Assembly: GCA_009767595.1 (NCBI GenBank)
Contig: VSDK01007166.1
Span: 286,377 to 350,376, forward strand
Origin: Symbiodinium kawagutii
Taxonomy: Eukaryota; Sar; Dinophyceae; Suessiales; Symbiodiniaceae
Direction of reading: 5' to 3'
DNA: 64,000 nt
The position numbers were made by a program, and so were the translations under genes. Below are positions 1 through 12,512 of this stretch, piece after piece. The notes under the pieces were generated by a model, which saw only the letters and a program-made list of their open reading frames with translations, did no database searches and had not been told where the DNA came from. How positions within the stretch are numbered: the stretch's first letter is position 1; the number at the start of each line of letters is the position of its first letter.

Positions 1-280
1 GGTCCTTACTGGTCATGTACGACACCATTTAACTTGAAAACAAATAATTTTGAAATCACCATCCGAATCACCATCAACCATCACAAAACCATCCGTACTC
101 ACAAAAAAAGACATTTGCAGTCCAATCAAACCATCACTGAAATCATTCATTCGTTATCCGTTGAACCATCACAAAACCATCCGTTGAACCATCACATGAC
201 CACTACATAACCCTATCATTTGCCATTTCTCCCCATGAATTTCCCTGGCAAATCCTCCTGTGTTTCCCTGGCCGGGTAAC
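1..280. repeat. A/C-rich low-complexity arm (CCATCA-type)
   Basis: Degenerate repeats of ACCATCA, AACCATCACAAA and CCATCCG fill roughly positions 55-200. No convincing reading frame is seen. It lies directly beside the exon candidate at 281-396 and has the strand composition found on the low-coordinate side of many exons here, so it is probably intron sequence. Confidence 0.6.
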
Positions 281-396
281 AGGTTGGACCAGCTGTGGGT
301 CACCATGCGATCCGGCAGACATGGCTGGTCCATGAGCACCAAGGCGGCAGCCGTGCCGGCACCGCGCGACAAGGGGATGATGGCCTGGCCACTCAG
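281..396 (-). CDS. internal exon of a VTHxWxNL-motif protein (partial)
   Basis: On the minus strand a GC-rich island reads in one frame as LSGQAIIPLSRG, then an Ala/Leu stretch, MDQPCLPDR and MVTHSWSNL. An AG acceptor precedes position 396, and a GT donor (CCT|GTTACC) follows 281, giving 38 codons plus two bases. The combination of an AIIP block, a Pro-Asp-Arg linker and a V-T-H-x-W-x-N-L block resembles a protein family I recall as expanded in dinoflagellates. Its biochemical role is not known to me and I assign none. The exon at 1132-1247 carries TTEDVVRQ, which precedes the AIIP block in that family, so the two may be consecutive exons of one minus-strand gene. The gene would continue beyond the left edge of the window. 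Boundaries are inferred by eye. Confidence 0.55.
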
Positions 397-1131
397 CTGG
401 TGGCATGGACGAGCACCTGGAAAATCCACCGTAGAAATGGCCATTTCTCAATAGATCGATGGTGGTTTCTTAAGACAGGGCGCCCTAAAAATGGCTGGTT
501 TATGACTACAAGTGGTGAATAACTCGATGATTTGTGGGTATAGCTCTGTTTTTGAGAAACCGCCAAATGTAAACTCATCATGTTTATAAGTATTTATTCA
601 CCAGCCAAGTATTGGGGTGGTTTCTCCAACCAACCTAGGGGACCGCAACAAGTGGCTAGCTTATTGCTGTAACTGGTTGATATGGGATCATCAGCGGGGG
701 TATCCCTACTTTGAGAAACAACCACATAGGCTTCTATTGGAAATCCATGCTAGAAAATTCACTTTACATGGAAAATTTTGCCATAAGTCGCTAATTTACC
801 CCGCACACGATTGCGATTTTCAGTTTCCAGGGTGTCGCTTACCAGAGGATAACCATCATTGACGTGTGTGAGCCAGTGCCGTCAGCCAATGATGGAAAAT
901 CATGAATCATGAACCTTCACCATAACGTGTAATGCAGTTGCAGGCACACATCGCGACGTCATTCTATAGCTCATCTCAGAAACTACGACAACGGTGGTGA
1001 AAAATCCCATCATCTTAACAATGATGATAGATGATTTTGATGAAATAGATTCAGGTCTTTTTTGTTATGCAGTGATATACACTATTCCTCACTACAATGA
1101 TTCCTTGGTGCAGCTTACAAGGTCCGCAAAC
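397..1131. other. probable intron between two minus-strand exons
   Basis: No reading frame with coding-like composition is seen. Short open stretches exist, but they are AT-rich and lack good splice signals. The segment is most simply the intron joining the exon candidates at 1132-1247 and 281-396. Confidence 0.4.
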
Positions 1132-1247
1132 CGCTTGAAGCAAAGCAAACGCCGCAGCCAATGTCGCGGGTACAGCGGGCCGTGCCTGTCTGACCACGTC
1201 TTCGGTAGTATGTTTTTCTGCATCGAAATGAGGCATGTGTTCCTTGG
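1132..1247 (-). CDS. internal exon with TTEDVVRQ motif (partial)
   Basis: The minus-strand frame reads KEHMPHFDAEK, HTTEDVVRQ and an Ala/Leu-rich end. The upstream side has acceptor GTTGCAG, and the downstream side a GT donor (CAAGCG|GTTTGC). The TTxDVVR block is the upstream partner of the AIIP...VTHSW block found in the exon at 281-396. Order and strand therefore agree with one gene transcribed leftward. The exon is 116 bp, the same length as the next one. Function unknown; the splice sites are inferred and no transcript is available. Confidence 0.45.
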
Positions 1248-1620
1248 CTGCAACCATCACTGGGTAGAAACCAAGCCATGTAAGGGGCATAACAGCCCAT
1301 ATAAGGGCCGGCCTATTAGAGATATAACTTTGGAAAAACTTACTTTAGGATACTATGAAAATGTGTGGTCCTTGGGGTGGTTCCACCTGCAGAAATAGCT
1401 GAGACGAAGATGAGATAGAAATCACATTGACAAGGCATTCAAGTCAAATAGGGGGTCTCATAATGTCCCATTTGTACTATCGTAGAAAAGCCTGTTTACG
1501 TGTTTAATTACATCATATACCGAACGTTATCCGGCCAACAAAACCACGATTTGCCTTCAGTAACGATCATGCCGCATCATTGGAATAAACATCGGTGACG
1601 ATGGTGATGGAGATGATGGA

Positions 1621-1663
<43 letters not shown>

Positions 1664-4600
1664 GTTGCAGCAAGTTATCGAGCACCAGGGATGCCAACAG
1701 CCTGTCTACAAGTGGGCGCAGCCTGTCAGTCTCGTCAGCCCAGTCCAATCACCCCATCTCTCGGTCTTTTGAGGGAAGTCACCGGCGGTTGAATGCTATT
1801 GAGCTGCCTGAAACATCTTACACTGCTAGGCTTATACATCTTAAACCGCTGGTTTGCTTCGGTTTGCTGGCTTATTCTCAGTTTGGATCACCCAATTTTG
1901 TCAGCAAAAGAACAAAACACCCCCAATACCCAAAGCATCCCAAAGCAACAACAACAACGGGTCTCGAGTTTCTGACTACACACAACACCACCATACTATT
2001 CCAACGCTCAGAAAACCCCTGCTCCACAGCGGCAGTTGCAGGACATGGCTGTGAGTACCCTAGAGATCCAGCTGCTGATAAACTGCACTCAGGGGATTCA
2101 TACCTGAAAGGTCCATGAAAAAAGTAGGTGCAGCTCAACCAATTTCGCAGTTGCCGCACTTCCCATCGATTTCGTAGTTGCTACAGAATGTTTTTCACAA
2201 TGAAAAGCTGGTATAAAACTGGTATTTCCCCATGAGTTGCGGGTGGTTGAAGGCTTGGTCATGCGGAAGGCAAGGGTCATCACCTAAAGAACCGTAGAAC
2301 TCCAGCAAAGCACGGAGACCTCACGGCGATCACCCGGTGAGGGAGGATGATTTCAAGCGACGGTAGGGATGTTCTTGGTTCAGGGCCAGCCACATCACAC
2401 GCAGTCATGTTCACACACATGCATTTAAAGTCATTCCTGAATCGACTGGTATCAATTGAACTAGTTGTTGTTATCCAACTGTTGCTGTTTCCAGAGGTTC
2501 TTATTCACCAATTGTTTTGTCCAACTGCTGCTTCAAAGCAGTTGCGTCTTCACCAGGAACACGTTCCACCAATGATCCAACCCTACGGCCTGCTGGGCTC
2601 TTCCCATCAGCAACTGCGAGGAGTGACGACAAGGAGTGTATCCATTATCCAGGGGCCCCTAGTTTCAACCCTAATGATGGTGTGCGCCAGGTGCCAAGGA
2701 TTGATCAAAATTTCTCCCAGGTCCAAAGGATGAACTACTACTAATTACCATCCTGTGTATTTGTTTGTTGGCCATAACCATACTTAATAACTGTACGGAT
2801 TCAAATAATTGTTAATAAACGTAGTATATGATCACCATAGGAAATAATCCGAAGCAGCTCAGAATTCACAAGCAATGACCGGTGAGAATTAAGTATTGAG
2901 CATAGGTATGCATAGGTGGAAGAGATTGCCTGTTGGGCACATATGACTGGAGGGCAACCCATAGCCATATATAGCTGGTATATCCCCTGGTATTGTTGGT
3001 TATTATCCACTATTCTGATCCATCTACCATTGTGATTATCATTAGTATTGGCCCAGTGGTGTTCCTAATCGTTGACAACCATGAACAATAGCCATGAACA
3101 ATCACAGCAACAGCAGTAGCAACGCCATGAATGACGACCAGTTATGACGAGTTGCTGATGGCCCTAGAGGCCAAGTCCAAAGTCTTCTCATCCCACTCCT
3201 AAGAAGGATTCTGCGGCCACAAATTTTCATCCGGATTGATAAATGCACATATGTATGAAATGAATATATTGGAACATGAGACTAATGAGAAATCATGAAT
3301 GCACATAGATCTAAATATTGGAACACCACTATATAGGTACATGTAAATACGGCAAATGGTATTGATTGTATTGCTGTGGGTTAAGCTGCCCTTCACCTGT
3401 GGCTGTTCACATCCCATAAATCAGCCAATTCGTAGCTATTCAAAAACAATCAAAAACATACATCTTGAAAACATTTCGACACAGTGGTTCATGTACCCAT
3501 GGATCAACACACAAAAATCTGAGTGAGATGTACATGCGAATTGCATCCTGTGAGACGAAAACCGTAGTTGATTTCAAGTCGCTAATGGCCCAACACGATT
3601 CACCAGGCTACGATTCACCATATAGCAACGGACACTCAGAAAAGTATGTTTTGTCTAGAAATGCCAGGAAGTTGGCCGGCAGCCCTTGGAGCTAATGTTC
3701 ATGTCATATTTTGGCATGAGGTCGGCCCGGAACAGTTGCCGAGACACCACCTGAAGGACATTCTGGCAAGGGCGGGGCAACTATGCTGACAGTGCAAAAA
3801 TCCCTAAAGATCATCAAGATCACTTGCTGGTGGCAAGAAGCCCTAAATGTATCTTATAGCCAAATTTTATAGCACCGTTTAACTTTAACCTCTCGAAACC
3901 ATCCATATACCTCTGCACCATGGCTTACTAACATAATACTGGTTGTTAGCCATGTTTCATGATTACATATCCAGCTGTTAGTATCCACAGCTCAACCCAT
4001 AGCTGCTGATGGATTGCCACCCAAAAAAAAAGCCGTTCCTGAAAAGCTGGATCTACAGTGAAAATTCTCAGTTGGTTCTTGCTCATTGTTAGCCATAAGA
4101 AATTATCGAAAAAAATCGAAAATTATAAAAACAACTATCATTACCCGCCCCTTTTACATCCTTTTATGGCCACAGTAGAAATTATAATCGACCGACTCAA
4201 TTTGCAAACATAAATGATCAATGGTGAATGTGGTCAATGATAAGCTCATTCATGAAAGGGTTGGTTCATCAACCATGCTATTGTTTACCCCACTGCATCA
4301 ACCGGGATCTACCATCGGATGCTCACCTGTCAACCTGTCATGCTCACGTGCCAAGGCTCCCTGTGACCTGTCCTCCAATGATCGTTGGAATTCCTGGCGG
4401 CGCTTCGGTGCCAGCTGGTGATGCTCAGTTCATGGCCAGCGCTGGCTAAATACTGGCTAAACTGATGGTCAATATGATGATTGATGATACTTTCCAATGG
4501 TTTTACCATAGTGGTGTTGAGTACTCGTTCCTTCATGGTCTCTCTCTCTCCATCGCCATCTTTCAGGCTGCAGCGACAAAATAGAGGAGCTACAAATGCA

Positions 4601-5639
4601 GAAATGCACACGCGCATCAAAGGGCGCGGAAAAACAAGGATCCACAGAGAGATACACAAACGAATTGGAAAGAAACGTTCCTACCAACGCCCATGCTGAA
4701 CGACTGAACCATGGAATTACTTGAGCCCTGCTCTCATCTCCAACTCGTTGATGGTCACTTGATGGATTTTGATGGTTGAGTTGTTCGGGACCCATATGCA
4801 AACAGAACAGCGACGCAAATGCATGCACAAGACATGTCGCGCACATGCATTTGCAATCAAGTGCATTTTGGGGTTGGTGCATTATTTTTGTTAAGCACAA
4901 CTTTTAGTGTAGTGTTGACATGTATCATTGATATCATTTTGTAGTTGTATATAAACGGGTTCAAATGCTATAGTTATCTGTATGTACCTGTATATGTGCA
5001 TGCCACATACGGTAGCAGTATATAGCAGTATGTTGTTATGCAATGATATCGGATACGTCTGCATGTGTTCGGAGATGTATGTGTGTATGTCAGTCTGCGC
5101 GTACGCATTGCGCATACAATCAGCCGTTGAAACGAGAAATGTTCAGTCTCCAGATGCTGGATTCATCGGAATTGTTCCACCCTCAGGTTCGGTAAATCGA
5201 AACGGTTTACAACATGTGTGGGTCATCTCTCTCAACCAATTTTCAATGACCACACCTGAAATCGGCCTCCTTGCAATACAATTTGCTTTAAACAAGTCCC
5301 GGAAACACCGGACAGGGCACCCTGTGCGCAAAACAAAACTGACTAATACAAATCACTCAGAGGCTGTTCAACAAGATTAAAGCCACTCAGATTTATCATA
5401 CCACACTTGGCATCTGTTCACATAAACAATTACGTCGCACGGATGACGGATCTATCCCGGTACTTACAGGCAATTCGCGCACCATGTTGCGCAATAGGAA
5501 CAAGAATACAGATTATCGAACACATCAGTTGGCTTTCCTATACACCAGCGAGGGGACAAGAACAATCTAACATATTTATCCTCTTAATTTGATCTATCCT
5601 CAACCCGAACGAAAAGTTAAGGAAGGTCCTCTATGTCAC
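1248..5639. other. long non-coding stretch, intronic or intergenic
   Basis: About 4.4 kb with no exon I would defend. It contains an ATG trinucleotide repeat near 1606-1664, AT-rich mixed sequence, and weak GC-richer patches near 3720-3790 and 4330-4440. Those patches have open frames on the minus strand but no recognisable protein pattern. A minus-strand stretch near 1680-1750 rich in Leu, Arg and Asp could be a small exon; support is too thin to call it. Confidence 0.4.
1606..1664. repeat. ATG/GATG trinucleotide microsatellite
   Basis: Imperfect GATGGA repeats pass into a clean ATG run of about 15 units. In other frames it gives spurious poly-Met or poly-Ser peptides. Confidence 0.95.
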
Positions 5640-5780
5640 CGGCACACCCAGCGAACTCAACCGGCGGCGGCCCGCGGTCAGGGTGGATGAAGATGAACTG
5701 TGCTTGGAGCTGGACCGAACCGCCGAGCCCACCACGGACATGGTGCGCCGCAGCTGTGCCGCGGTGGATTCGTCGGACAC
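5640..5780 (-). CDS. internal exon, Ser/Arg-rich protein (partial, unidentified)
   Basis: A strongly GC-rich 141-bp block is open on both strands. On the minus strand it runs for exactly 47 codons between acceptor CGCCTCCAG|G and donor CCG|GTGACA. It reads VSDESTAAQLRRTMSVV, then a Ser-rich tract, then AGRRRLSSLGVP. The frame has high third-position GC and a stop right after the donor, as expected for an internal exon. The plus strand is also open (containing VTGTPSELNRRRP and DELCLELDRTAEP), but its acceptor lacks a pyrimidine tract. I prefer minus because adjoining exons are minus. No family recognised. Confidence 0.4.
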
Positions 5781-6983
5781 CTGGAGGCGATGTCATGGAT
5801 GGTCAAGGTTGGTATGAGATTATAATGGCGTTATATGGCGTTAACAACCATTAATGGTGAATGGTGAATGGTTCTTGGTTGATGGTTGATGGTTAATGGT
5901 TACTGGTGAATCATGATGGTGATGGTTCACGGTCAATGTTGATGAAAACATCTGTGAAGAGAAAAACAGCTTGTCTACAGTCCGTTTTGGCTCAGAATGA
6001 CAGGGAAAACCTTCTTAGAAGGGAGGTAGTCATACGTTTAATGATATGATATGTTCAATGTGAATTACTTGATGGTAAACATGTTAACTGCTTACCATGA
6101 TGATGAATGATGCTTGATGGCAACAGTGATAACTTATGATGTTTGCCGTATTTGATGTGGTTTAAGTACAAGGGCACCAATTGCTATCTCGTTCAATGAG
6201 ACTTAATCACTCAATGGTTTATGATGGCTATTGGGCCAATCGTGATCAATATTGGTGGCCCAACTGTACGAGTAGTATTTCGGAGCTGACATATCAACCG
6301 CTACATGCTCTATATCCCCGTCAGCCTGCCGCGTAGGACCACCAGTGGCATACCAGTGGCAATCAATGCTTATGACTGGGTACATGAGGTGTAATTCTGT
6401 GTATGGGCACGCCATGGGTATGACTGCGTCACGGTGGTGTCCTTTCATGGCCCGTTCTTGTTGGATAAAGCGATCCGCCAACTGCTGTCAGCTGACAGGA
6501 TGATACCAGTTTGGTGAATCAGCTGGTTGGCAGCATGGGGTCGCAAGCATAGTAGTTGGACCCCCCGCTAGCTATGTCTGTTCCACAACCGATGCCCTAT
6601 CAAAAACCTATGCTATTGTTGGATGGAGATGCCCATCATTTATGGACAGTGTCTTGGTGATTGAGGGTTTCTAGCCGATAGTATTCAGCATTCTCAATCA
6701 TCTGTCATTGCTTTTGGCCATGATTGATGAGGGTTCGTACGAACAATCACCATTAGGCGGCTGGCTAATGTACAAGTCAGTATCCAGTACCGCTTGACGA
6801 TGTACAAATGATTGATTGCTAGTTCACTATTTACACCATTGGCAACTGCCATTGACCAAAGCGGCGATCGTGTGAATACCCATTCATTGATCTTCAGCAT
6901 TGTTATCAACTGGTTAACTACTGGTGATGGTTTACCAATTGGTATGGACGGCCAACCAATGACCAACTGGTTACCCAATAAAA

Positions 6984-7046
6984 AGTGGTTTACCGCTATT
7001 AATGGTAACTGGTCAACCAAATGGTTTACCACTATTAATGGTAACT
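6984..7046. repeat. imperfect tandem duplication TGGTTTACC...ATTAATGGTAACT
   Basis: Two adjacent ~35-bp copies of a segment containing GGTTTACC, CTATTAATGGTAACT; a third degenerate start follows near 7076. Confidence 0.7.
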
Positions 7047-7981
7047 ATTTGTTTCAATGCTAATTAACCAATAATAGTGGTTTACCAATGTTAACCATTT
7101 GTTTTAATGGTTTAGCTTTCACGTTATCTCAACCAAATCAGCGAACTGCTGTCCAGAGTGAAAAACATCCCAGCTGCACCTCCGCAAGGGAGAGCAACGA
7201 GCCAAAGCGTGCACAATTGGTCCTCAGCATGGGATGAACCAACCACTACTACCGACCATTACTAAGGTTGATGAATACTTAAGGCTGCGGTTGGTGATAG
7301 TTTACATGGTGGATGATGATAACTCAATGATAACTGTTAATGATAAGGATGGATGATGATAGTTGAAAATGGTCTGGGGTGAGTGATAATGTTGAATCGG
7401 TGGCTGATGATTGCTGCTGACAATAATCATAGAATCGCGCACTAGGTGATCGGAACCAACAATATCCAAAAGATCATTAGGGCATTGGCTAAGAGAAAAA
7501 CAACATCAAGATTGAGGAGGTGATAGGAAGTGATAGGAGGTGAACATCACAACAAAAAGAGTCCTGAGTCCTGATTCATTTTTGAGATCTTCACCGGGGC
7601 ATTTTTGACCCACAGCCATAGAAGGGATTTCCAGTTCGCCAAGACCCAGCTGGTTCTTGGAGATCGACGGTGTCATAGACTCGGGCATGTGGCTTGGGGT
7701 AGCCGATATTGGCAATGCCATGCTCTGTGGAGTATGGATCATCATTGGTTAATCACATTAGCGTAGGGTTGGTTATATAACCACCATCACTAGCTATCTT
7801 GATGATAGCGATTTACCATCATATGAATGACTATATCTAAGAAAAAATGATTTTAGGACAAACTAAGGGAAAGCACAATGCGTGCCCAATGAGTGGTCCC
7901 AAACCCACGCAGTGTGCAACACACACCTTCATGACCAAAATCATGATGACAAGGACTTTCACCCCCACGATAAGCCATAAG

Positions 7982-8028
<47 letters not shown>

Positions 8029-8069
8029 ACTTCACCATCACCATCAGCATCAGCATCAGCATCAGCATC
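7982..8069. repeat. CAT trinucleotide microsatellite with CAGCAT tail
   Basis: About 15 CAT units pass into CACCAT and then repeated ATCAGC units. It yields spurious poly-His or poly-Met peptides. Confidence 0.95.
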
Positions 8070-8307
8070 ACTCACCTACCAACCACTCCTACCCCACCTT
8101 GAGCAACTATATCATGGGGCCAAAATCTAGAAATTTGGAGCATCCCCAACGGCTTTCCACCGGCCATGGGATCCGGGATCACCATGGCCACCCCTAGCCA
8201 TCTGTGCTGCAGCCGTGGCGTCAATGAGGTCATGCACACCACTGCGAAAACCACTTCCTTGCAGCCGCATCTCTGATGTCCAGCGACGATGTTTGGAAGC
8301 AAAAGTT

Positions 8308-8514
8308 ATATCTGGTTGGTGGTTTCAACCCATGGTTAACTAGTGGGCTAATAATGGTTTATAATGGTTATAAACGGTAATAAGGGTTGATTATGATCAT
8401 CTATGGTTGGTGGTTGAACCACCCCGTCATGGAAAATATATGCTTGTCAACCAACCATTTGTTAATAACTAATAGGGAAAATAAAAAATGTGAATCAAAC
8501 CACCAACCAGATAT
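8308..8514. mobile_element. MITE-like element, TIR TCTGGTTGGTGGTTT, TA target site
   Basis: The left end ATATCTGGTTGGTGGTTT is matched perfectly in inverted orientation by AAACCACCAACCAGATAT at the right end, 207 bp in all. A TA dinucleotide flanks both TIRs, as is usual for Tc1/mariner-type MITEs. The interior has no coding capacity; it carries GGAAAATATATGCTTGTCAACCAACC-like sequence that recurs near 10150-10210, 16260, 26500-26570 and 30850-30900, so the family is dispersed through the window. Class assignment is by structure only. Confidence 0.7.
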
Positions 8515-9229
8515 GTGATTCATCTCAATTAGTAACAGGACTCACATTATTCTCTATAGTCATCAGTAGTGGCATGACTAATTCCATTGGCATGTCGGCT
8601 TTTGGTGCAGTGATGGCTGGTGAAGTTGAATACCGAGAACATGTCCATCCATGAATCGCAGCTAGCCAAATCAGGTTGTCCATCAATAGCACGGGCTGCC
8701 GCAACGCAGCAGGTTCCGATTTGTTCGGAGGTTTGTCACACCGGCCGTGTGGCAAACTTTGCGGAAAGCTTTCCAAGTGCTGGTTGATTGCAAGCTAGAA
8801 GCCATCATCAGGACATATCAACAATACTAGTTGGCTATTTCTTGTGGCTGCCAGTGGCTAGCTTTCCTTTTTGCTTGGTGTTCTACATGGCCAGTTGGTC
8901 TCTGAACAAGACTGGAAGATGAAGCGCCAGCCAAGGGCTGCACTGGGCTTACCCAGCTTAGGGTGGAAACCTGCAAAGCCGCCCTCTTACGGCGTGGCTC
9001 ACGCCCAGCCGCTCTCCCATGGTTAGCTGCTACATTTGACCAATATTGGCCATAAGAAAAAATCCATAGCCGTTGGTTTCCTGAACACTGGCTTGCGGAA
9101 ATGCTTTCAATTTGTCAAGACGCTCGTTTAGACAAATAGCTTCCCAGCTCAATATTTGCTGATCCATGCCTAGATTTATGAACGGTTTTGAGCAGCGGAT
9201 CTCCCATTAAGCATGATGAACATTAAATA

Positions 9230-9600
9230 ACTCAATATAAGCATCATCAGTCTGCACCAACCATTACTAACCAAAGATTTTGCATGAATGAACCATCACT
9301 TGCCATTCTGAATCATCACTACTCATCATCAAACGATTACTAACCACTAGATAATCATTATCACTAACCACTTCTTAGCCATTATTGTTCACCATCATTA
9401 TATAAAACACTATTACTTCACCATTACCTGACCGTGTTTAATCACTTGCTAACCACTACTGATTACTAACAACTAGCCAACCATAGTTCACGAAAAATAT
9501 TTCACTCACCATCATGAAACCACTGCTACCCACCACTAGTCAATCATTTTAAACCACTAGTTAACCATTACTGTACTAACCACTATCATTAACCACTGAA
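9230..9600. repeat. A/C-rich low-complexity arm before exon
   Basis: Degenerate CCATCACTAACCACTA repeats cover this stretch almost continuously on the plus strand. Just beyond the neighbouring exon (from about 9790) the composition flips to G/T-rich ATTGATTATAGAGG/GATGGTTAATG. Confidence 0.8.
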
Positions 9601-9631
9601 CCATATGATTTCATCACCCATCCTTTGAAAC

Positions 9632-9753
9632 CGGGCGCCTTGCTCCAAAACTGGCGCCAAGGTGCTGGTGAGTCGTCGAAGCCTCCCAGCTCATTCTCCT
9701 GACGGCGGCAGCTCCGGGCCTCCCCGGCCTTGAAAGGGACGCCCCAAGGGCAC
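9632..9753 (-). CDS. internal exon, PWRQFWSKAP-containing protein (partial, unidentified)
   Basis: The minus-strand frame opens at acceptor GAGGCCAG|G and reads CPWGVPFKAGEARSC, RRQENELGGFDDS and PAPWRQFWSKAP. It ends at a GT donor (CCCG|GTTTCA). GC content is far higher than in both flanks, and the opposite strand is blocked by stops, which makes the strand call firmer than for most islands here. The same frame stays open further upstream (YEFVINFWLLLGNEA), so a larger exon is possible. No family recognised. The exon is bracketed by an A/C-rich arm on the low side and a G/T-rich arm on the high side. Confidence 0.5.
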
Positions 9754-12334
9754 CTGGCCTCGTTCCCAAGCAACAGCCAGAAGTTGATGACAAACTCATA
9801 GTGATGTCGTGGTTGCTTAGAGGTTGATGATTATATGGGTTATTGTAGCTGATTATATTGATTATAGAGGTTAATCAAGTGATTGTATTGATTGTTGTAG
9901 GTGATGGTTAATGATTGGTGAATGAATCGTTCTCAGTTTTGCATGGTCAAGTAAGGGTACAGTAATTTGGTTGCAAAAATTGATGAATTAACTCGTGCTG
10001 GATGGCCGGAAATGATTGATCTACTGGATCAATGTCAGACCATTGGTCGGTGCATGATAGTGGTTATAAGTGATACTAATATTACCATTGAAACGTTTTG
10101 ATAAGCGCCTAGATATTGATACGATAGGGTGAGTAATTCTGCATTTTTCATGCGTGCTGATGGTTTCAATCCGTATGAAAAATATGTTTGCCAACCAACC
10201 AATCAACCAATTTGGTACCGTGATGCATGTGGGAATTAAAACGTGCTTGAAACATCTTGAAACCAGCAACTAGTAACCATTAACAATCAATAAACGTTAA
10301 ACATCCATTATTGACTGGTTAGTCAGTCACGGACTGGTGGTTAATCAATGTTTGGCAAACAAAAAAGCAACCAGCTGTTTGGGTGTGCAATCTGCAGCCG
10401 TGCTTTTGTCATCTGATCTCTTAGTGGAAGCAAATAAATGCGGACTGGAGGGTTGATGGTGGTTGATTGGTGATCAACTGATGTTCATGTTTACCCTCAG
10501 GTTACCCTCTGGCTACATTGCTGCGAAATACATGGTGAATCACACTTGGTACTGATTGTATAATGATGAATCGTGATGGTGAATTGTAGTTGTTTAAGTA
10601 GTGGTTTATGAATGATGGTTAGTTGATGATTCCCCTCTGGTAAGCAAGCGCAGCCGGCTAGAAGCGAATGGCCGGTGTCGACATTCTCTAGGACACTATG
10701 GGGATTCTACACCCTGTCGAGCGAACGATGTGGAGTATCAACAGGCTTTTGATTGGTTCATCCCGTCCGACGAACACCCAGTCCTTTGGGCTGTGATCAG
10801 TCAGCAGCCATAGGATGTGGCAAAGAAAAGCCAGTGCGACCAAGATCAAATTCCTGTGCCGCGCGGGAAAGTCACACCAGGCGCCAGCAACCTTCGAAAA
10901 AACGGGACATGTGCGATTTGTTTTCCTGAAAATATCAGGCCTGCACCTGGCCCGGGTGGTTAACTCAAGAACCTTCCTGGGTGACCGGGACGATCACCTC
11001 GTCATCGTTGGTTCATCTCTGGGAGATCAGGGAGAGCCATCTACTAACCATCTATGAACAGATAGGAGATAGGTAGGATTGATTATCGATTAATCATGGG
11101 TTTAGCCAACGGTAAATCACTCAATCACCAGCTATTCTTAATGGTAAATCAAATCACCCACTGTTTAATGCTTCAACGGGTAACTTCACAGCTGAATCTT
11201 CAACCCTCAGCCATGAGCTCAGTAGGTCAGGACCCTCACCCGCCAAGGATCAGTGGCGTCTCCCACACCATGCGCTTGGAAAACCTAACCTCGGTGACTC
11301 GCTACGGCAGTCTCTGGTGCTGCAACTGCGCAAGAAATATGAAGCAAGGGGGGGCACCCACGAAACCACTGAAGGACATTATTTTTGCTTAGCATAGAAA
11401 CCAATCAATTTTGGGGTTGAAATATCCTAAAATTCTTTAAAGTATCATTTGTATCCTCCAATATCTAGATGTCATCTTAGATGTCAACCTCATCTTTCGG
11501 CTGAAAACGAGATTAGGAAAAGTCTCTTCAACACCTAGAAGCTCTTCCAAATCACATCTCCGTTGAACACTTTGTCCAAATGGCATTGCATAACCCCACC
11601 ATGGTTACACACGTCTTTACCTACCATAAGCGGAATGCCCGCCCATGCATGCACTTGTACCCATACGCAAAAAAGTCTATACGTATTAATTGATCCATGT
11701 GATTCCATGTGGTTAAATGATACACGCATTAACTTGTATACTTATCAATGGGCCTACGTAAATGGAAACATACATGTATCTCCCTCTGTATATATGCCAA
11801 TATTTCTGTTTGTGTGTGTGTGTGCGTGCGTGTTCCTGTGAGCTTACGTCCAATAACCATTGCAAATTCCCTATGGAAACATACTAAGAAAAACATCTAT
11901 AAAACCATTCTTAACCATTGTAAGATCCCTATAACATCTATGAACCATTCTATTTCTCCCTTTGGATCCCTACAGCCACTATAAAGACCCTCTAACCACT
12001 GACTATATAACATTCCTATGGTTATTAGACTGGTCTATAGATCATATCCCTAAATACCTATATAAAATGGATTTGAATCTACATAAAACATATATCCGTA
12101 AAAATCCCCATAACATCTATAAACCACCCATTCTAAAAACCACTATAACCATCAAATCCCTATAACATCTACAAAGTAATAACCACTGTTTTTGCAAAAA
12201 ATCCCAATATATCCTTATAACATCCACTAACACCTTACAAACATATACTACCATGACATCCATAAACCATCCATTCTAATAACCACTAAAACCACTATAC
12301 AATATCCCCATAACTTTACCCCTACCAAAACAAC
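9754..12334. other. probable intron with complementary arms
   Basis: It begins G/T-rich (9790-9960, also 10440-10640) and ends A/C-rich (about 11880-12334, repeats of CCATTCTTAACC and CCTATAACATCTA). Two GC-richer patches near 10810-10990 and 11210-11380 are open but ambiguous in strand; neither is called. Confidence 0.45.
11880..12334. repeat. A/C-rich arm of CCATAACATCTAT repeats
   Basis: Degenerate repeats built from AAACCATTC, CCTATAACATCTA and AACCACTATA. Composition flips to coding GC at 12335. Confidence 0.75.
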
Positions 12335-12512
12335 CCCGGATGTCTCCACGTATCGTTCGCATGCACCGCTCCCTGTGCCGTGACCCAAGGCACCGCTTTG
12401 GTGATGAGCTCCCGCTGGGCGGCGGTGCGCACGCGCGTGCCCTCGAAGCTCAGCTCCAGGTGAGCCGAACCTCGCCGAGGCGCTGCGTCGTGGCAGCACC
12501 GGGGAGCCGTGG
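12335..12512 (-). CDS. internal exon (partial, unidentified protein)
   Basis: The minus strand opens at acceptor TCCTCACCAG|CC and reads ATAPRCCHDAAPRRG, SAHLELSFEGTRVRT, AAQRELITKAVPW and VTAQGAVHANDTW up to a GT donor at CCGGG|GTTGTT. The second half has excellent third-position GC and a natural residue mix. The first half is also open in another frame (VVLTSHGSPVLPRR), so there may be a nearer acceptor or a frameshift around 12455. The plus strand offers a shorter alternative beginning MSPRIVRMHRS and ending at CTCCAG|GTGAGC. I prefer minus because the adjacent exons at 12908 and 13402 are minus. No family recognised. Confidence 0.45.

Larger units (their letters stand above)
5781..9631. 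other. probable long intron with G/T-rich 5' arm and A/C-rich 3' arm
   Basis: Read on the plus strand, it starts with dense TGGTTGATGGTTAATGG-type sequence (5810-6130, again 7260-7400), mirrored at the other end by CCATCACTAACCAC-type sequence (9230-9600). The middle holds a CAT microsatellite, a MITE-like element and a 63-bp imperfect duplication. Weak minus-strand coding-like patches lie near 7600-7700, 8215-8290 and 8690-8770 (one contains EPAALRQPVLLMD), but their splice signals are not convincing. Confidence 0.45.

Noticed and set aside
5981-6000. TTTTGGCTCA resembling the end of the dinoflagellate spliced leader
   Set aside because: Only ten bases match, the preceding part of the leader is absent, and no coding sequence follows. 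Chance is likely.
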